Positions 25,900 through 36,530 of a stretch of DNA of 64,000 bases are shown piece after piece. Origin of the DNA: Viola odorata. Its lineage: Eukaryota > Streptophyta > Magnoliopsida > Malpighiales > Violaceae. The first letter of the stretch is position 1. Every line of letters begins with the position of its first letter. The notes under the pieces are model-generated. The model was not told the DNA's origin, searched no databases, and saw only the letters and a list, made by a program, of their open reading frames with translations. The DNA lies in assembly GCA_963691705.1 (NCBI GenBank), contig OY829545.1, positions 45,495,475 through 45,559,474 of the forward strand, read 5' to 3'. The position numbers and the translations under genes are program-made.

Positions 25900-28800
25900 T
25901 TCCATTGCCCAACGAGAGAATCTGTTCCACACACGGGGCACGGCCAACGGAATGGTTATGTCCATAATAGTGGACAATGGGAGTTGTGCCGATGTGGCTA
26001 GTGCTCTCCTAGTGTATTCGCTTGGCCTAACAACCACCAAGCACCCTTACCCGTATGTGTTAAATTGGTTTAATGATGGGAACACGGTGAAGGTACAAAA
26101 GCAAGTCCTACTTTCCTTTAACATCGGTGGATACAAGGACCGAAGGCTTTGCGATGTGGCTCCCATGCATGCAAGTCATTTGCTGCTAGGGCGGCCGTGG
26201 CAATACGACCGTAGGGCGGTCCATGATGGGTTCCGGAACACGTATAAGTTGGAACATGAGGGCCGCAAGTTCCTAATCCCGCCACTCCCACCGAGCCAAG
26301 TATACGAGGATCAACTTAAGTTGGAAAAGGCGTGCGCCACATTTGAGATCTTGGCTGCAATTCAAAGAAAGAAAGCAAGTGAGTGGAGTGGAGAGAAGAA
26401 AGGAAGCGGGGTCCGATGGGAAAATAGCGGGCATGAAAACAAAGAGCATGCGCCGAGAGAAGAAAGAAAGATGAGTGGAGAGAAAAATGGGGAGCCGAGT
26501 GGGAAAACCAAGTTTGAAAAGAGCAAGCAAACGAGTGAGGCCTCAAAGGAGGCGAGAGTGGAGAGAAAAGGGAGCTATATGGCTAAGGGGAGGGATATTC
26601 GGCATGCGCTCATAATGCGCAAGTCGTGCATTCTAGTCCGCTTTAAATTCTTGTCTTTGAATGCTACTAACACTAACATTGCCTTGCCTAGTATGATTTC
26701 CCCTCTTTTGCAGGAATTTGAAGATGTTTTCCCGGAGGAGATACCCGAGGGCCTTCCTCCCACGAGGGGCATAGAACATAGGATCGATTTCTTGCCCGGA
26801 TCCGCACTACCCAATAGGCCGACCTATAGGTGTAATCCCAAGGAGACTCAAGAGTTGCAAATGCAAGTAGAAGGCTTGTTGGCTAAGGGCTTCATAAGGG
26901 AAAGCTTTTCCCCTTGCGCGGTACCGGTGATTCTTGTGCCCAAAAAGGATGGCACATAGAGGATGTGCATGGATTGTCGTGCCATCAACAAGGTAACCGT
27001 GAAATACTCTCACCCAATTCCCCGCTTAGATGACATGCTAGACGAATTATGCAAAGCTAAAATGTTTTCAAAAATCGATCTAGTAAGTGGCTATCACCAA
27101 ATACTAATGAATGAAGGGGATCAATGGAAAACGGCTTTCAAAACTAAGTTTGGGTTGTATGAGTGGCTTGTTATGCCTTTCGGCCTCACCAATGCACCTA
27201 GCACATTTATGCGGCTCATGAACCATGTTTTAAGGCCGTTCATAGGACACTTTGTGGTAGTATACTTTGATGATATTCTAGTATATAGCACATCTCCACA
27301 AGCCCATTTGGGCCACTTGCACCAAGTATTTCTAACCCTTCGCATGCACAAGTTGTATGTGAAGCTCTCCAAGTGTGAATTTTGCTTGGAAGAGGTCCAC
27401 TTTCTTGGTTTTATCGTAGGTTCCGAGGGGCTCAAGGTGGATCAAGCGAAGGTCAAGGCCATTGCCGATTGGCCCACGCCCACCACCGTAGGAGAAGTTC
27501 GATCCTTCCATGGGCTCGCGGGTTTCTACCGCCGATTTGTTAAGGATTTCTCTTCGATTGCAGCCCCGTTGAATGAGTTCACTAAAAAGGACGTTCCTTT
27601 CATTTGGGGAAAGGAACAAGAGCACGCATTCGACACGCTCAAGGAGAGGCTCACATCAAGCCCGGTCCTCATTCTCCCGGACTTTGAAAAGACCTTTGAG
27701 GTCGAATGCGATGCTAGTGGAATAGGGATCGGGGCCGTTTTGAAGCAAGACAAGAGACCCGTGGCCTTCTTTAGTGAAAAACTCAAGGCGGCGCAACTCA
27801 ACAATTGCACCTATGACAACGAACTATATGCGCTAGTGAGGGCTTTGGAAGTATGGGAGCACTACTTGACTCCAAGGGAGTTTGTGGTCCACACGGATCA
27901 CCTTGGCCTTAAGTATCTCAAGGGGCAAGGAAAACTCAACAAGAGACACGCCGCATGGCTCGAGTTCATTGAGAGGTTTCCTTACCACATCAAATACCTT
28001 AAAGGCAAGGATAACATAGTTGCGGATGCGTTATCCCGAAGGTACGCTCTCCTCACCTCTTTACAATCTCACATGCTAGGCTTCTTGCACATTACTTCTC
28101 TTTATGCCGATGATGTGGAATTTAAAGATGTGTATCTTGCTTGCTCCAATGGGGGTTGTTATGAGTTTTCTTTGCATGAGGGGTTTTTGTATCGAAAAGG
28201 GAAGTTATGCATGCCTATGTGTAGCACCCGAGAGCTTTTAGTAAGAGAGGCACACGGGGGGGGGGGGGGGGGTTTGATGGGGCATTTCGGTATTGACAAG
28301 ACCCTAAGCACATTAAAAGAGCACTTTTATTGGCCGAAAATGAAAAGAATGGTAGCACAGGTAGTAAGTAATTGTCTCGCATGTAAAAAGGCTAAAACTA
28401 GGAGTATTAATCATAGGCGCTACATGCCACTTCCCGTTGCATCGCATCCTTGGCATGATATTTTAATGGATTTTGTTTTAGGCCTCCCACGCACCAAACA
28501 TGGAAAAGATTCACTTTTTGTCATTGTTGATCGTTTTTCAAAGATGGCCCATTTCATTCCTTGTCATTCAACTAATGATGCTTCTCACATTGCCGCCTTG
28601 TTCTTTCGTGATGTGGTTAGGCTCCACGACATGCCTCGTACAATCGTGAGCGATAGGGATAGTAAATTCCTAGCGCACTTTTGGAGGGTGTTATGGGTTA
28701 AGTTAGGGACAAAGTTGCTTTTCTCTACCTCGTACCATCCCCAAACGGATGGGCAAACTGAGGTGGTCAATAGAACCCATGGAACCATGTTGCGCATAAT

Positions 28801-29464
28801 GATCAAACAAAATCCTAAGTCATGGGAAGAATGCATTCCATTCATAGAGTTTGCTTATAACCGAACCATGCATGCTTCGACTCGTTATTCCCCGTTTGAG
28901 CTTGTCTATGGGTTTAACCCACTCACCCCCATAGACTTGCTACCCCTTCCTTTGTCTACATGTGCTAGTCTAGATGGAGAAGAAAAGGCAGCCAACGTGA
29001 GCGAGATGCATCGCACGGCCAAGGACCGCATCGAGGCCATCAACGCCAACTTGATCAAGAAACGTGACGCCGGGCGCCACCTTCGCTCATTTGAAGTCGG
29101 CGACTTGGTGTGGGTTCATTTGACCAAGGAGCGCCGGGCGGGCAAGCTTAGCCCACGGGGAGATGGCCCATTTCTCATCCTTGAGAAAATTAATGATAAC
29201 GCATATGTTCTTAACATGCCTTCTTCTTACGGCAACACTAACCCTTCTTTCAATATTAATGATCTTTCACCTTTCTTTGAAGGTGATGAAGACAACGAGC
29301 TAGAGGAAAGCAACGGTGAGGATTTGAGGACGAATCTTTGCGAAGGGGGAGGGGATGATACAGCCCAAGCCCAAGGCCCATCCAAAGCCACGCGTAGCCA
29401 CGCCTTGAGGAGCCGAGACTTGTTCTGCTCATCCGAGCGCTTAGGGCTGAGGAAAGCAGCATGA
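25900..29464 (+). pseudogene. Ty3 element pol: protease, RT, RNase H, integrase; one internal stop
   Basis: The order is protease-RT-RNase H-integrase, which defines Ty3/gypsy. The protease region carries MSIIVDNGSCADVASALLV and HLLLGRPWQYDRR. The RT begins near 26700 (FPEEIPEGLPPTRGIEHRID) and has the YFDD catalytic box at 27263-27274. RNase H shows [18 protein letters not shown] and ends [11 protein letters not shown]. The integrase has a zinc region (HFGIDKTL...CLACKKAK), then the acidic residues in [16 protein letters not shown] and [12 protein letters not shown] lies at 26957-26959; otherwise the frame stays open to 29464. A 17-G run (28256-28272) enlarges a glycine stretch near the integrase start. 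The frame runs 109 bases into the 3' LTR. No classical chromodomain is visible. Confidence 0.92.
29342..29355 (+). other. Polypurine tract of the Ty3 element
   Basis: GAAGGGGGAGGGGA ends exactly at the base before the 3' LTR. This is the usual primer for plus-strand synthesis in LTR retrotransposons. It overlaps the end of the pol reading frame. Confidence 0.85.
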
Positions 29465-30396
29465 AGGCCGAGGCCCAATGGAGCGTGTGCGTCCATGCCA
29501 ACGACTCGACTCGCAGCCTCACGCCCGAGTTCGAGTCCGAGCCTAAAAGCCACACCAGCAACTCAACTCGCAGCCTCACGCCCGAGTCTGAGCCCACGCC
29601 TATCGCAAAAGCCACACACGCGGCTAGCGTCAAGACTTCGCCAAAGCCCATCGCTAAGGCTTCGGCAAAGCATCGCACCCAAGCCGCACCCCAGCACGTG
29701 GCCACGGCGTCGCAGCACCACTCGACCCAGCACGCATCTGCGCGCACAACCGCGCCCGCACCTAGCCACTCAGGCGCGCGCGAGCCAAGCAACACGCCCA
29801 CGCGAGCGCCTTGTCACTCGGTCGTACAAGAGACGCGTCAAACACCCAAGAGAGCTCGCGTGTCCCATGAATGACGTGCCCCTTTGTCCAAGGGTATTTG
29901 GGTCTTATCCCATGTATATAGTTTCCCTATAAAATGAAGAACTTGCCTTCATTTTTAGGGGGTTTTTGTTTTGTGAGTTATTTCCCAAAAGCCTTAAGCC
30001 ATTAGCTACTCTAGGTTCTTAGAGCCGTAGCTTCTCTCCTTCAAGGTATCCGCTTGCTCATCATCCTCCATTGATGATCAAGCCCACCTTGGAGAAGGTC
30101 ATCGTTAGTTGTTTGTAATAGGAAGGTTGCTTGGCCTTCGTTGCCAAGAGGGTTTCCTCCAAACTCCTATGTCCGAAATCCCATTCTAAATATATAAGAC
30201 GCCTTCCTTTGTCCCTTCATCAAACCTTCCATTTCCTTCCGGTTTTCCTTATAAATATTCCGCTGCAACTCCTTTCAACCATCACCCACTTCGATCCGTG
30301 CACCCTCCGCTTCAATCAAACCCCAACCGTGAACGAGACAAGATCCAGCTCCATCCGAGGCGACGCCAAAGCTCTTGAGGTACTTGAGCCGTATCA
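29356..30396 (+). repeat. 3' LTR of the Ty3 element
   Basis: This 1,041-bp LTR is the partner of 21865-22909, 4 bp shorter at one indel near 29424 and with about 13 substitutions, all but one transitions by my count. The pol frame continues into its first 109 bases. Confidence 0.95.
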
Positions 30397-30620
30397 CTAC
30401 ACACCATCATCATCATCAACAACCGATCACACCACCCACCACTGCCGGCCACCACACAGCACCATCAACCACCAACCCCATCTCGCCGAACCACCGCCTC
30501 CACACCCAAACCAAACCCAGCCAACCAAACCTCACCCGCATCATCAATCACTCACCTCTGCACCAAATCATCACCATCTCCTCTCGAACCTATCACCACC
30601 ACTACCAATATTGATGCAAC
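30397..30620 (+). mobile_element. Continuation of the interrupted LTR (C-rich), truncated
   Basis: C/A-rich sequence without a coding frame resumes after the Ty3 element. It resembles the C-rich stretch at 18840-18960 in composition and short motifs (AACCACAC, CGCCGG). It is read as the rest of the LTR begun at 21300. The right boundary is not defined. Confidence 0.4.
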
Positions 30621-30748
30621 TTGTTCTGATGTGCAGAGGCTCTACTTCCGCAGAAAAGTTCTCAATATTGGGTTTGGATTGAGCGAAAGCAGTTGAATTT
30701 CATTTGGGTATAGTTAGGATTAATTTATGTGTTGCTATAAAATTCATG

Positions 30749-31003
30749 ATGGGGGATCATTTTATATTATTGGTTGATCGTTTGATAACTGAATCCACGT
30801 TGGAAGCTATAATTGAGAGAAGAAACAGAGCGATGCAAGCCACTGGATCAGCAGCAGTTGATGAGACGAAAGCTGATAAATTTTCCCAGAAAATTGATTT
30901 TGGAGACATATTAAGTCCAAAGAAATTGGTGGAGTGCAGGATATGTCAGGATGAAGATGAAGATTCCAACATGGAAACACCTTGCTCTCACAACAAGATA
31001 TAG
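30749..31003 (+). pseudogene. RING-CH (RINGv) E3 ligase N-terminus, truncated
   Basis: The start MGDHFILLVDRLITESTLEA is followed by a linker, KKLVECRICQDEDEDSNMET and PCS. This matches the N-terminus and first zinc ligands of plant membrane-associated RING-CH proteins as I know them. These transfer ubiquitin, and their RING-CH domain needs a C4HC3 set. Here the frame turns into HNKI and a stop straight after the third Cys, so most of the zinc domain and the membrane segments are absent. I see no donor and no continuing exon nearby. It ends 85 bp from a truncated SufE-like frame on the other strand. It is most likely a captured or broken copy. Confidence 0.7.
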
Positions 31004-31087
31004 CAAAATTCAACGATACATAGCTCAAGTAAGAAATATAAAATTTTAAAGTAGAATTATTCAAAAGTCATTAAATAGATAATAAAA

Positions 31088-31666
31088 CTAAAAGAAAGCC
31101 AAAAACTGACCCTTTTTTCTTCTGCATACTATCTCCCTTAAAACTTCATCGACAGGGCAGCCCGAGAGCCCTTGTACGAGCAAAGCAGCAAGACCCTTTG
31201 TGAGGACAGAGTTAGAATCAGCCTCAAACACAACGTTTTTGTCAGTATCCAAATAAGCCCTGACCCAGGTTTGAGAGAGACAACCTTCCACTTTGTTGGC
31301 TCGCGAATGGGCTTCAAGTGGTTTCAAATTCTTGCCATAAAAAAGGAGCTGCTCGTATTTGGCTTTTGGTTCTTGAACGGACTGGAAAAGCTTGATGATT
31401 TCTTGTAGCTTTGGAGGCAGTTCTTCAATGGGCTGCAAGGACATGGCACTTGATGATGAGGATGGCGAGGATGCTGATATTGGTGTGGGGGGGGTGTGTG
31501 TGTTTACTGATGGGATGTTTTGGAAGGAGATGGGCTTGAAGAAAGTGAAGAAGGAGGGGTTAATGGGTTTCAGGGCAACGTCAAAGGTTATTGTCGATTG
31601 AAGAGATTTTGGGAATTTGGTGGCCAAGAAACGAAGTGGTGTGAAAATTGAAGCAGCAGAACACAT
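31088..31666 (-). pseudogene. Chloroplast SufE-like (sulfur acceptor) N-terminal part, truncated
   Basis: SufE proteins accept sulfur from the cysteine desulfurase NFS2/SufS and stimulate it during Fe-S cluster assembly in plastids. Residues 1-75 look like a transit peptide, rich in Ser/Pro/Thr and poor in acidic residues. The SufE core follows: PIEELPPKLQEIIKLFQSVQ, then KYEQLLFYGKNL and NKVEGCLSQTWVRAYLD with the acceptor Cys in EGCLSQ, then VLTKGLAALLVQGLSGCPVDE. After EVLRE the frame leaves the family sequence and ends in RRKKGQFLAFF. The rest of the core and the C-terminal BolA-like domain of the usual plant protein are missing. No downstream exon is seen, so a truncated copy is the simplest reading. 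Confidence 0.75.
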
Positions 31667-31689
31667 GCTCTTTCCAGTTCTTCAGAGGC

Positions 31690-32340
31690 TATGGTCGCCT
31701 AGATGAGCAGCGGCGGTGACAGAGAAGAGATCGGGTTGGTGTGGCTGTGGCAGCGAGTGAGGGAGATGGGCGAGCAGCAGGTTGGTGTGGAGGAGATGGA
31801 CAACGGCGGTGGCGACAGGGAGGAGATCGGGTTGGTGTGGCTGTGGAGGGTTTGTGGTTTGATGATGGTTGGAGCGGCGGGTTGATTTTGGTTTTGGTTG
31901 CCGGTAGTGGGTTTGTGTTGATTTGGTGATTGGGTTTTTATGGGTTTGTTTGGCAGGAGGCCGAGGGTGAGAGGCGATGGTTTGGGTATTCGTGTGTTTG
32001 TTTGGCAGTGGTGGTGTTGTTGCTGGTCGGCGATGGTTGTGTGGAGAGAGCCGAATTGGTGTAGGACAGATTTGGATGATGGTTGTGTGGAGAGAGCCGA
32101 ATGGGAGTGGGTGATTTCTGTTTGCCTTTTCTTGTCCGATGAAGGAGAGGGTTCGGCTGGGTTTGGTGATGGAGATTGGAGACGGCAGTGGTGATGGTGT
32201 GGTAACTGTGGTTGGGATGGGTTTGGTGATGGAGGCGCCGTCGGTGATTGAGGCAGAGAGGTAGAGTATTTGTGTTGTGTGGGTGAGGAAATGAGGAAAG
32301 AAAAACAGATGTAATTATTCTTTGCTCGCCGGATTCCTAT
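31690..32340. repeat. G-rich imperfect repeats, no convincing gene
   Basis: GATCGGGTTGGTGTGGCTGTGG occurs twice (about 31727 and 31827) and GGTTGTGTGGAGAGAGCCGA twice (about 32034 and 32081). The minus strand is C-rich and resembles in style the C-rich part of the LTR family at 18240-20775. Open plus-strand frames here are rich in Gly/Val/Trp and look like composition artefacts. It could be LTR-derived or the 5' leader of the SufE-like piece. Confidence 0.5.
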
Positions 32341-33087
32341 GTAATTATTCGCCTGTCACTTCCACCAATAGCGCACACAGTAGCAAAACATCACTAATTA
32401 GTTTTTACAAACAAATAAAAAAATCATATTACAAGAGTAAATTGATAATATATATAGCAAAACACAAATATAATATATGGAAGCTTATTCCCATATAGTG
32501 AACTTAGGTTTATTATCTATTTAAACAATGTTGGTTATCCAAGAAAAAAATGGAAAGAAATCTGTACCTAATGCAAAATTATTAATTTTAATTTCTTATT
32601 TGATTTTTTCCCTATTATTAGTTTTTATCGCACATGAAGATAACGATAAAAGTTAAAATTCAAATCCAATTGAGTAGATAATATCCAACTTAATTGGGTT
32701 TGAGTTTGGATAAATAAGAGAAATTATTTCTCATTTTAACCATAAAGTTTGGTTTTGTTATTTGTCCCGGTTTTTACCACGGAGAATCAATTTTGACCAA
32801 TTAAATTGATTTTCATTGTAAGTCTTTTCTTATTGTTTAGTCCGATTTTGACCATATACTATGTTTTTACTAATAAATCTCATTTTTAACTAGTTAGGTT
32901 TGATTTTGACCAAATAAGTCATAATTTTTACAGTTTGATTCGTATTTGATCATTTGGCTCGATTTTGACCGTCAAGACTTAATTTTGACCCTAAAAGTTC
33001 AGTCATTAGATTGGCTCGCGGGTGAGGGTATATACATATAACAGTTCATTGCAGTGTAGCTATATATACCTGAACATCGATGGTAAT
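32341..33087. other. AT-rich spacer with degenerate ATTTTGACC repeats
   Basis: Between about 32770 and 33000 the motif TTTTGACC recurs several times with varying spacers. There is no coding frame. Confidence 0.6.
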
Positions 33088-34183
33088 ACTTAGGGTCTGT
33101 TTGGCGTTCCGGTTCTAGCTGGAAAAGTTCTGTGGGAGGAAGTTCTGTTTAAAAATGACTTGCTGGAAAAGGAGTAAGCTGTTTGGTAAATATTTGTTAA
33201 AAGTTCTGTGGGGAAACCAGAAGTTGTTTATGTTGTTTGGTAAAACAACTTTTAAAACTATGGTTGGAATGTAAAATGACCATAAAGGGCATAATTCATT
33301 TCAAGTATTAGAATTAATTTTTTTAGTATCTTTATATATATTTTTAATCAATTTATTTATAATCTAACATCTACCACCTAATATTTATCTAATATCATAA
33401 ATAAATTAAACTTATTAATACCATAAAAAATATAAGTTATTAATACCATGGTTTAAAGCATTATATTAAAATTTTTGCAAACTCTATATAGATATTTTTA
33501 ATCAATATATTTCTGTACACAAATAATTAATATTTTATTTATAATAAGAAATTATGCTACAATTTTGTTCCAACAATATTTTTTTTAATCTATTTCTAAA
33601 CAAATAATTAACATTTTATTTATAATAATATTAAAAATGAAATAGTTTGCAAACCATAGAGTTTATATTGAAATCAATTAACCATTAAACTAATCATAAT
33701 GAAATTAATTGAAATTAATACATTGTTGTTTTGAAATTATACATTGTTGTTTTTAAGCCATACCTAACGAACAATGTATTAATTTCAATTAATTTCAAAC
33801 TTTTTAATTATAAGTGTTATACCTACCAATTATTAGGATTCATTTGTTCAAAACGAATTTTAGTTGAACTTTATTAAATTTAATCGAACTCTTTAATAGT
33901 ACCAAACATGCTCTTAAGTATTTAGGTTTTAAATTCATACGTTTCCTTTTTTATTATGGTAATTATTACTCCTGTATATACTGTTACAATCTTCCAAGCG
34001 ATCCACTACATAGGAAAAAGGAGGAAAATGGCATCCAAGCCGAGAAATTGATACACTACCTCTTTTTTGCTCTCATCTAATTAGTAGGAAACTATAGAAT
34101 CTCATCTAATTCATTATCACTAAGAATTCAAGCTTTCTCCAGTCCTGTTGTATATCCTCAGTATATATTAGCTTGGCCTTCAG

Positions 34184-34437
34184 CTATTTAAGTGAGGTGG
34201 TACTCCTCTGCCTCATCCATTTCGTAGCTGACCACTTCTCCCCGGACAGAACCTCACATCCGCCTACAATAAATCACGTAAGGTCAGCCATCGCATCAAA
34301 TTTCCATCACGACAGACAAGCTTACTCATGGCATAAAATGAGATAGAAACATCAAGATTTAAAAAGCAGAAGTCGAATAACTCACAGTATCAGAAAAATA
34401 GTCATGATGGGGCTTGTAAAACTGATCCTTCTCATAC
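34184..34437 (-). pseudogene. Prolyl 4-hydroxylase fragment: two exons, middle missing
   Basis: Plant prolyl 4-hydroxylases are ER/Golgi 2-oxoglutarate- and iron-dependent enzymes that modify proline in cell-wall proteins. Exon 34437-34386 encodes YEKDQFYKPHHDYFSDT, including the iron-binding HxD, with acceptor GTGCAG and donor ACT|GTGAG. Exon 34263-34184 encodes GCEVLSGEKWSATKW and RQRSTTSLK then a stop, the family C-terminus. Between them should lie roughly 50-60 residues with the second iron-binding His; only 122 bp of intron-like sequence is present. The exon phases (0 then 1) do not match. The fragment cannot encode a working enzyme and is probably captured DNA inside the candidate element. 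Confidence 0.75.
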
Positions 34438-34589
34438 CTGCACTGCTGCTGATGTTAGCCTTGATACCAGAAAATATTAGTTTTCCCCTTTTATGAACAA
34501 ACTTCAGGAGTACATAAGTTAGATACACACCTTAATACTTGGACAAGCTCTCCATTTTCTATTGGAATTTGAGAATAGACAGCAATTCA

Positions 34590-34840
34590 AAGGTAAAAAG
34601 AACAAGCATAAAAATGGCAGAAAAGCAAGCAAGAACAAGCATAAAAATGGCAGAAAAGCAAGCATACAGACAGCTAAAAACTTGCACGCTTTAGCTACGA
34701 AATTGACCAGCAAACAACCCCAAATTAAGCCAACAAAAACAGCCACATTAAGCATAAAAATCCAGCCAAGAACAAGCATAAAAATGGCAGAAAAGCAAGC
34801 ATACAGATAGCTAAAAACTTGCACGCTTTAGCTACAAAAT
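34590..34840. repeat. Local direct repeats (about 32 bp, and a duplicated segment about 160-170 bp apart)
   Basis: ACAAGCATAAAAATGGCAGA occurs three times (about 34600, 34634 and 34773). The following segment CTAAAAACTTGCACGCTTTA occurs twice (about 34674 and 34811). This explains the repetitive open frames read here on both strands. Confidence 0.85.
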
Positions 34841-35819
34841 TCTTACTTGTCTCATTGAATGATGAAACTTTAGCAAACTAAATATGGGCCTGCAAACTTA
34901 GAACAGTAATCCAGAACTTACAACAATCATGACAGCCATTCTCAACTCCTGTTTTTTTTGGAAGGGTATGCATTAAGATGGTATCAGTACTCACTTTTTG
35001 TTTATTTTAGGTTAAAAAAGTTCTTTCAGGATGCAGCCATAGGGACTCTTATCCATTCCTATATGGAAAAAAAATTGAAAAAAAAAACAAGAAAAGGAAA
35101 GTAACAACTAATTTTATTGACTAAATAGCACGTGAACTACAGAGAAAATACATAATACATGAAATTCAAGAAATACACCATTAGTCAAATGGTCAGGCAA
35201 GCCAAAATGTGGAGTTGTAACCTAAAATCTTTCAGAACAGGAAGTATCCTCAAATGATCTCTGATTTACCCTTTGAAAAACCAAGCAGCCCTAACCCCAT
35301 ACATCTTCTATGTACAACTAAGAACCACAACCTCTCCAAGAAATTAGCTCCCAATCAACTGAACCTACCCTAGCCAAAGAACACCTTAAGCATAATACAC
35401 CATGATGAATAACACTTCAGTCCATGCGTGTAATAAAAGCATGTCACCAATAGATTGGCACTGCACAGAAGCACCAAGCCCTATCCAATCCCACTTTACA
35501 AATAAGAAAACACCCTTTAAGACTAATCTCGCCCATTCAAACCACACTCTCCAGAACAAGTCAATAAGATCAAAAGCCAAAGCATCTCTATAAAAGGAAA
35601 CTAACAACAAACCGTTTTTCCTTCTGAATTTGAATAAAGGTAGCAGGATAAGCTAACCCTATCACACACAGCAATTCCACATCCTATAAACAATGACTTA
35701 AAAAATCTTATTAATGTACTCTATAGTCCATCTTTCCACCAAAACCCGATCAAGTAAATGACAACACAGAGTTATTGAATCAAATAATTCTTGGAGCAAT
35801 ATCAATACAATTTCAATCC

Positions 35820-35975
35820 CAGCAGCAATTGAATCCAAACAAATTAAATCAACAACGATTAATTCCAAGCAATTTAACCCAAGTCAGCAACAATTAAATC
35901 CAAAACAACAATTCAATTAAACCAGCAATTAACCAAATCCAGCATCACCAAACCAGCAATTAACCAAATCCAGCA
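35820..35975. repeat. Short tandem repeats based on CAATTAAACCAA-like units
   Basis: ACCAGCAATTAACCAAATCC occurs twice in tandem (about 35922 and 35951), following looser copies of AATTAAATCCAA. There is no coding content. Confidence 0.7.
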
Positions 35976-36129
35976 TGTTATTGAAAACAACTTTAATCTC
36001 CTAAAGCAATAATAAGGAGAAAAAGAGGAAACGTTTCAATTAAATCCGCTTAGTTCCTTACCAACAGAAGACGAGGCAATGGCTGAGCCGCACCCATTCA
36101 TGCAAAGACCCTTTACATCTTAATACCCA

Positions 36130-36530
36130 ATTAACCAAAAGATGAGATACTCAAAGCATTTGATAACAAGAAAACCAAGTCAACAAAAACCCTAACAAAG
36201 AAATCAAAGGAAGGCCATAATAAGAGAGATGATTGGTACCCGAGATTAGGACAGACAGGTACAGTTGACCAAGAGAAAGCGGTGACGGGGATGGAGTAAT
36301 TAGGATCGAGAACAGAGATCGTTCTCAAATCCCAACTCAGCGAGGTGGAGTAGTTAGGGTTTTCGTTGGTCTGGAGCACCGACGTCGGCGTGAGGGTTAG
36401 GGTTTTCGTTGGTAGGGAGCGTGGATTTCTTTTGGGGCAGAAGAAAATGCGATGGAGATTGGGGTAGGAGATTGGGAGAGAACTAGAGAGAGATGTCGAG
36501 GGTTAGGGTTTTCGTTGGTCTGGAGGGGCA
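36130..36530 (-). other. Telo-box-rich segment and an unrecognised exon-like frame
   Basis: Read on the minus strand, AACGAAAACCCTAAC occurs at three places (about 36352-36370, 36394-36412 and 36500-36518). AAACCCTAA is the telo-box found in promoters and leaders of many plant growth-related genes. A frame at 36379-36237 reads LQTNENPNYSTSLSWDLRT and then VPVCPNLG before a possible donor (GGGTACC). I do not recognise it. It may be the promoter plus first exon of a captured gene, transcribed leftwards. Confidence 0.35.

Larger units (their letters stand above)
21865..30396 (+). mobile_element. Ty3/gypsy LTR retrotransposon, complete structure, coding lesions
   Basis: The two LTRs (21865-22909 and 29356-30396) begin TGATAC and end GTATCA. 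A 4-bp CTAC repeat flanks the element (21861-21864 and 30397-30400). Just after the 5' LTR is a sequence resembling the initiator tRNA-Met binding site (TGGTAGCGGAGC, 22912-22923). Just before the 3' LTR is a polypurine tract (29342-29355). Between them lie gag, protease, RT, RNase H and integrase in Ty3 order. The LTRs differ at about 13 positions plus one 4-bp indel by my reading. The pol frame has only one stop. Gag has a frameshift and stops, so this copy is not autonomous. Confidence 0.93.

Noticed and set aside
25393..26040. 215-codon minus-strand frame opposite gag/pol
   Set aside because: It is the complement of the gag zinc-knuckle and linker region, with no domain and no codon signature of its own.
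31392..32194. Plus-strand frames rich in Gly, Val and Trp
   Set aside because: They come from G-rich imperfect repeats and from the complement of the SufE-like sequence.
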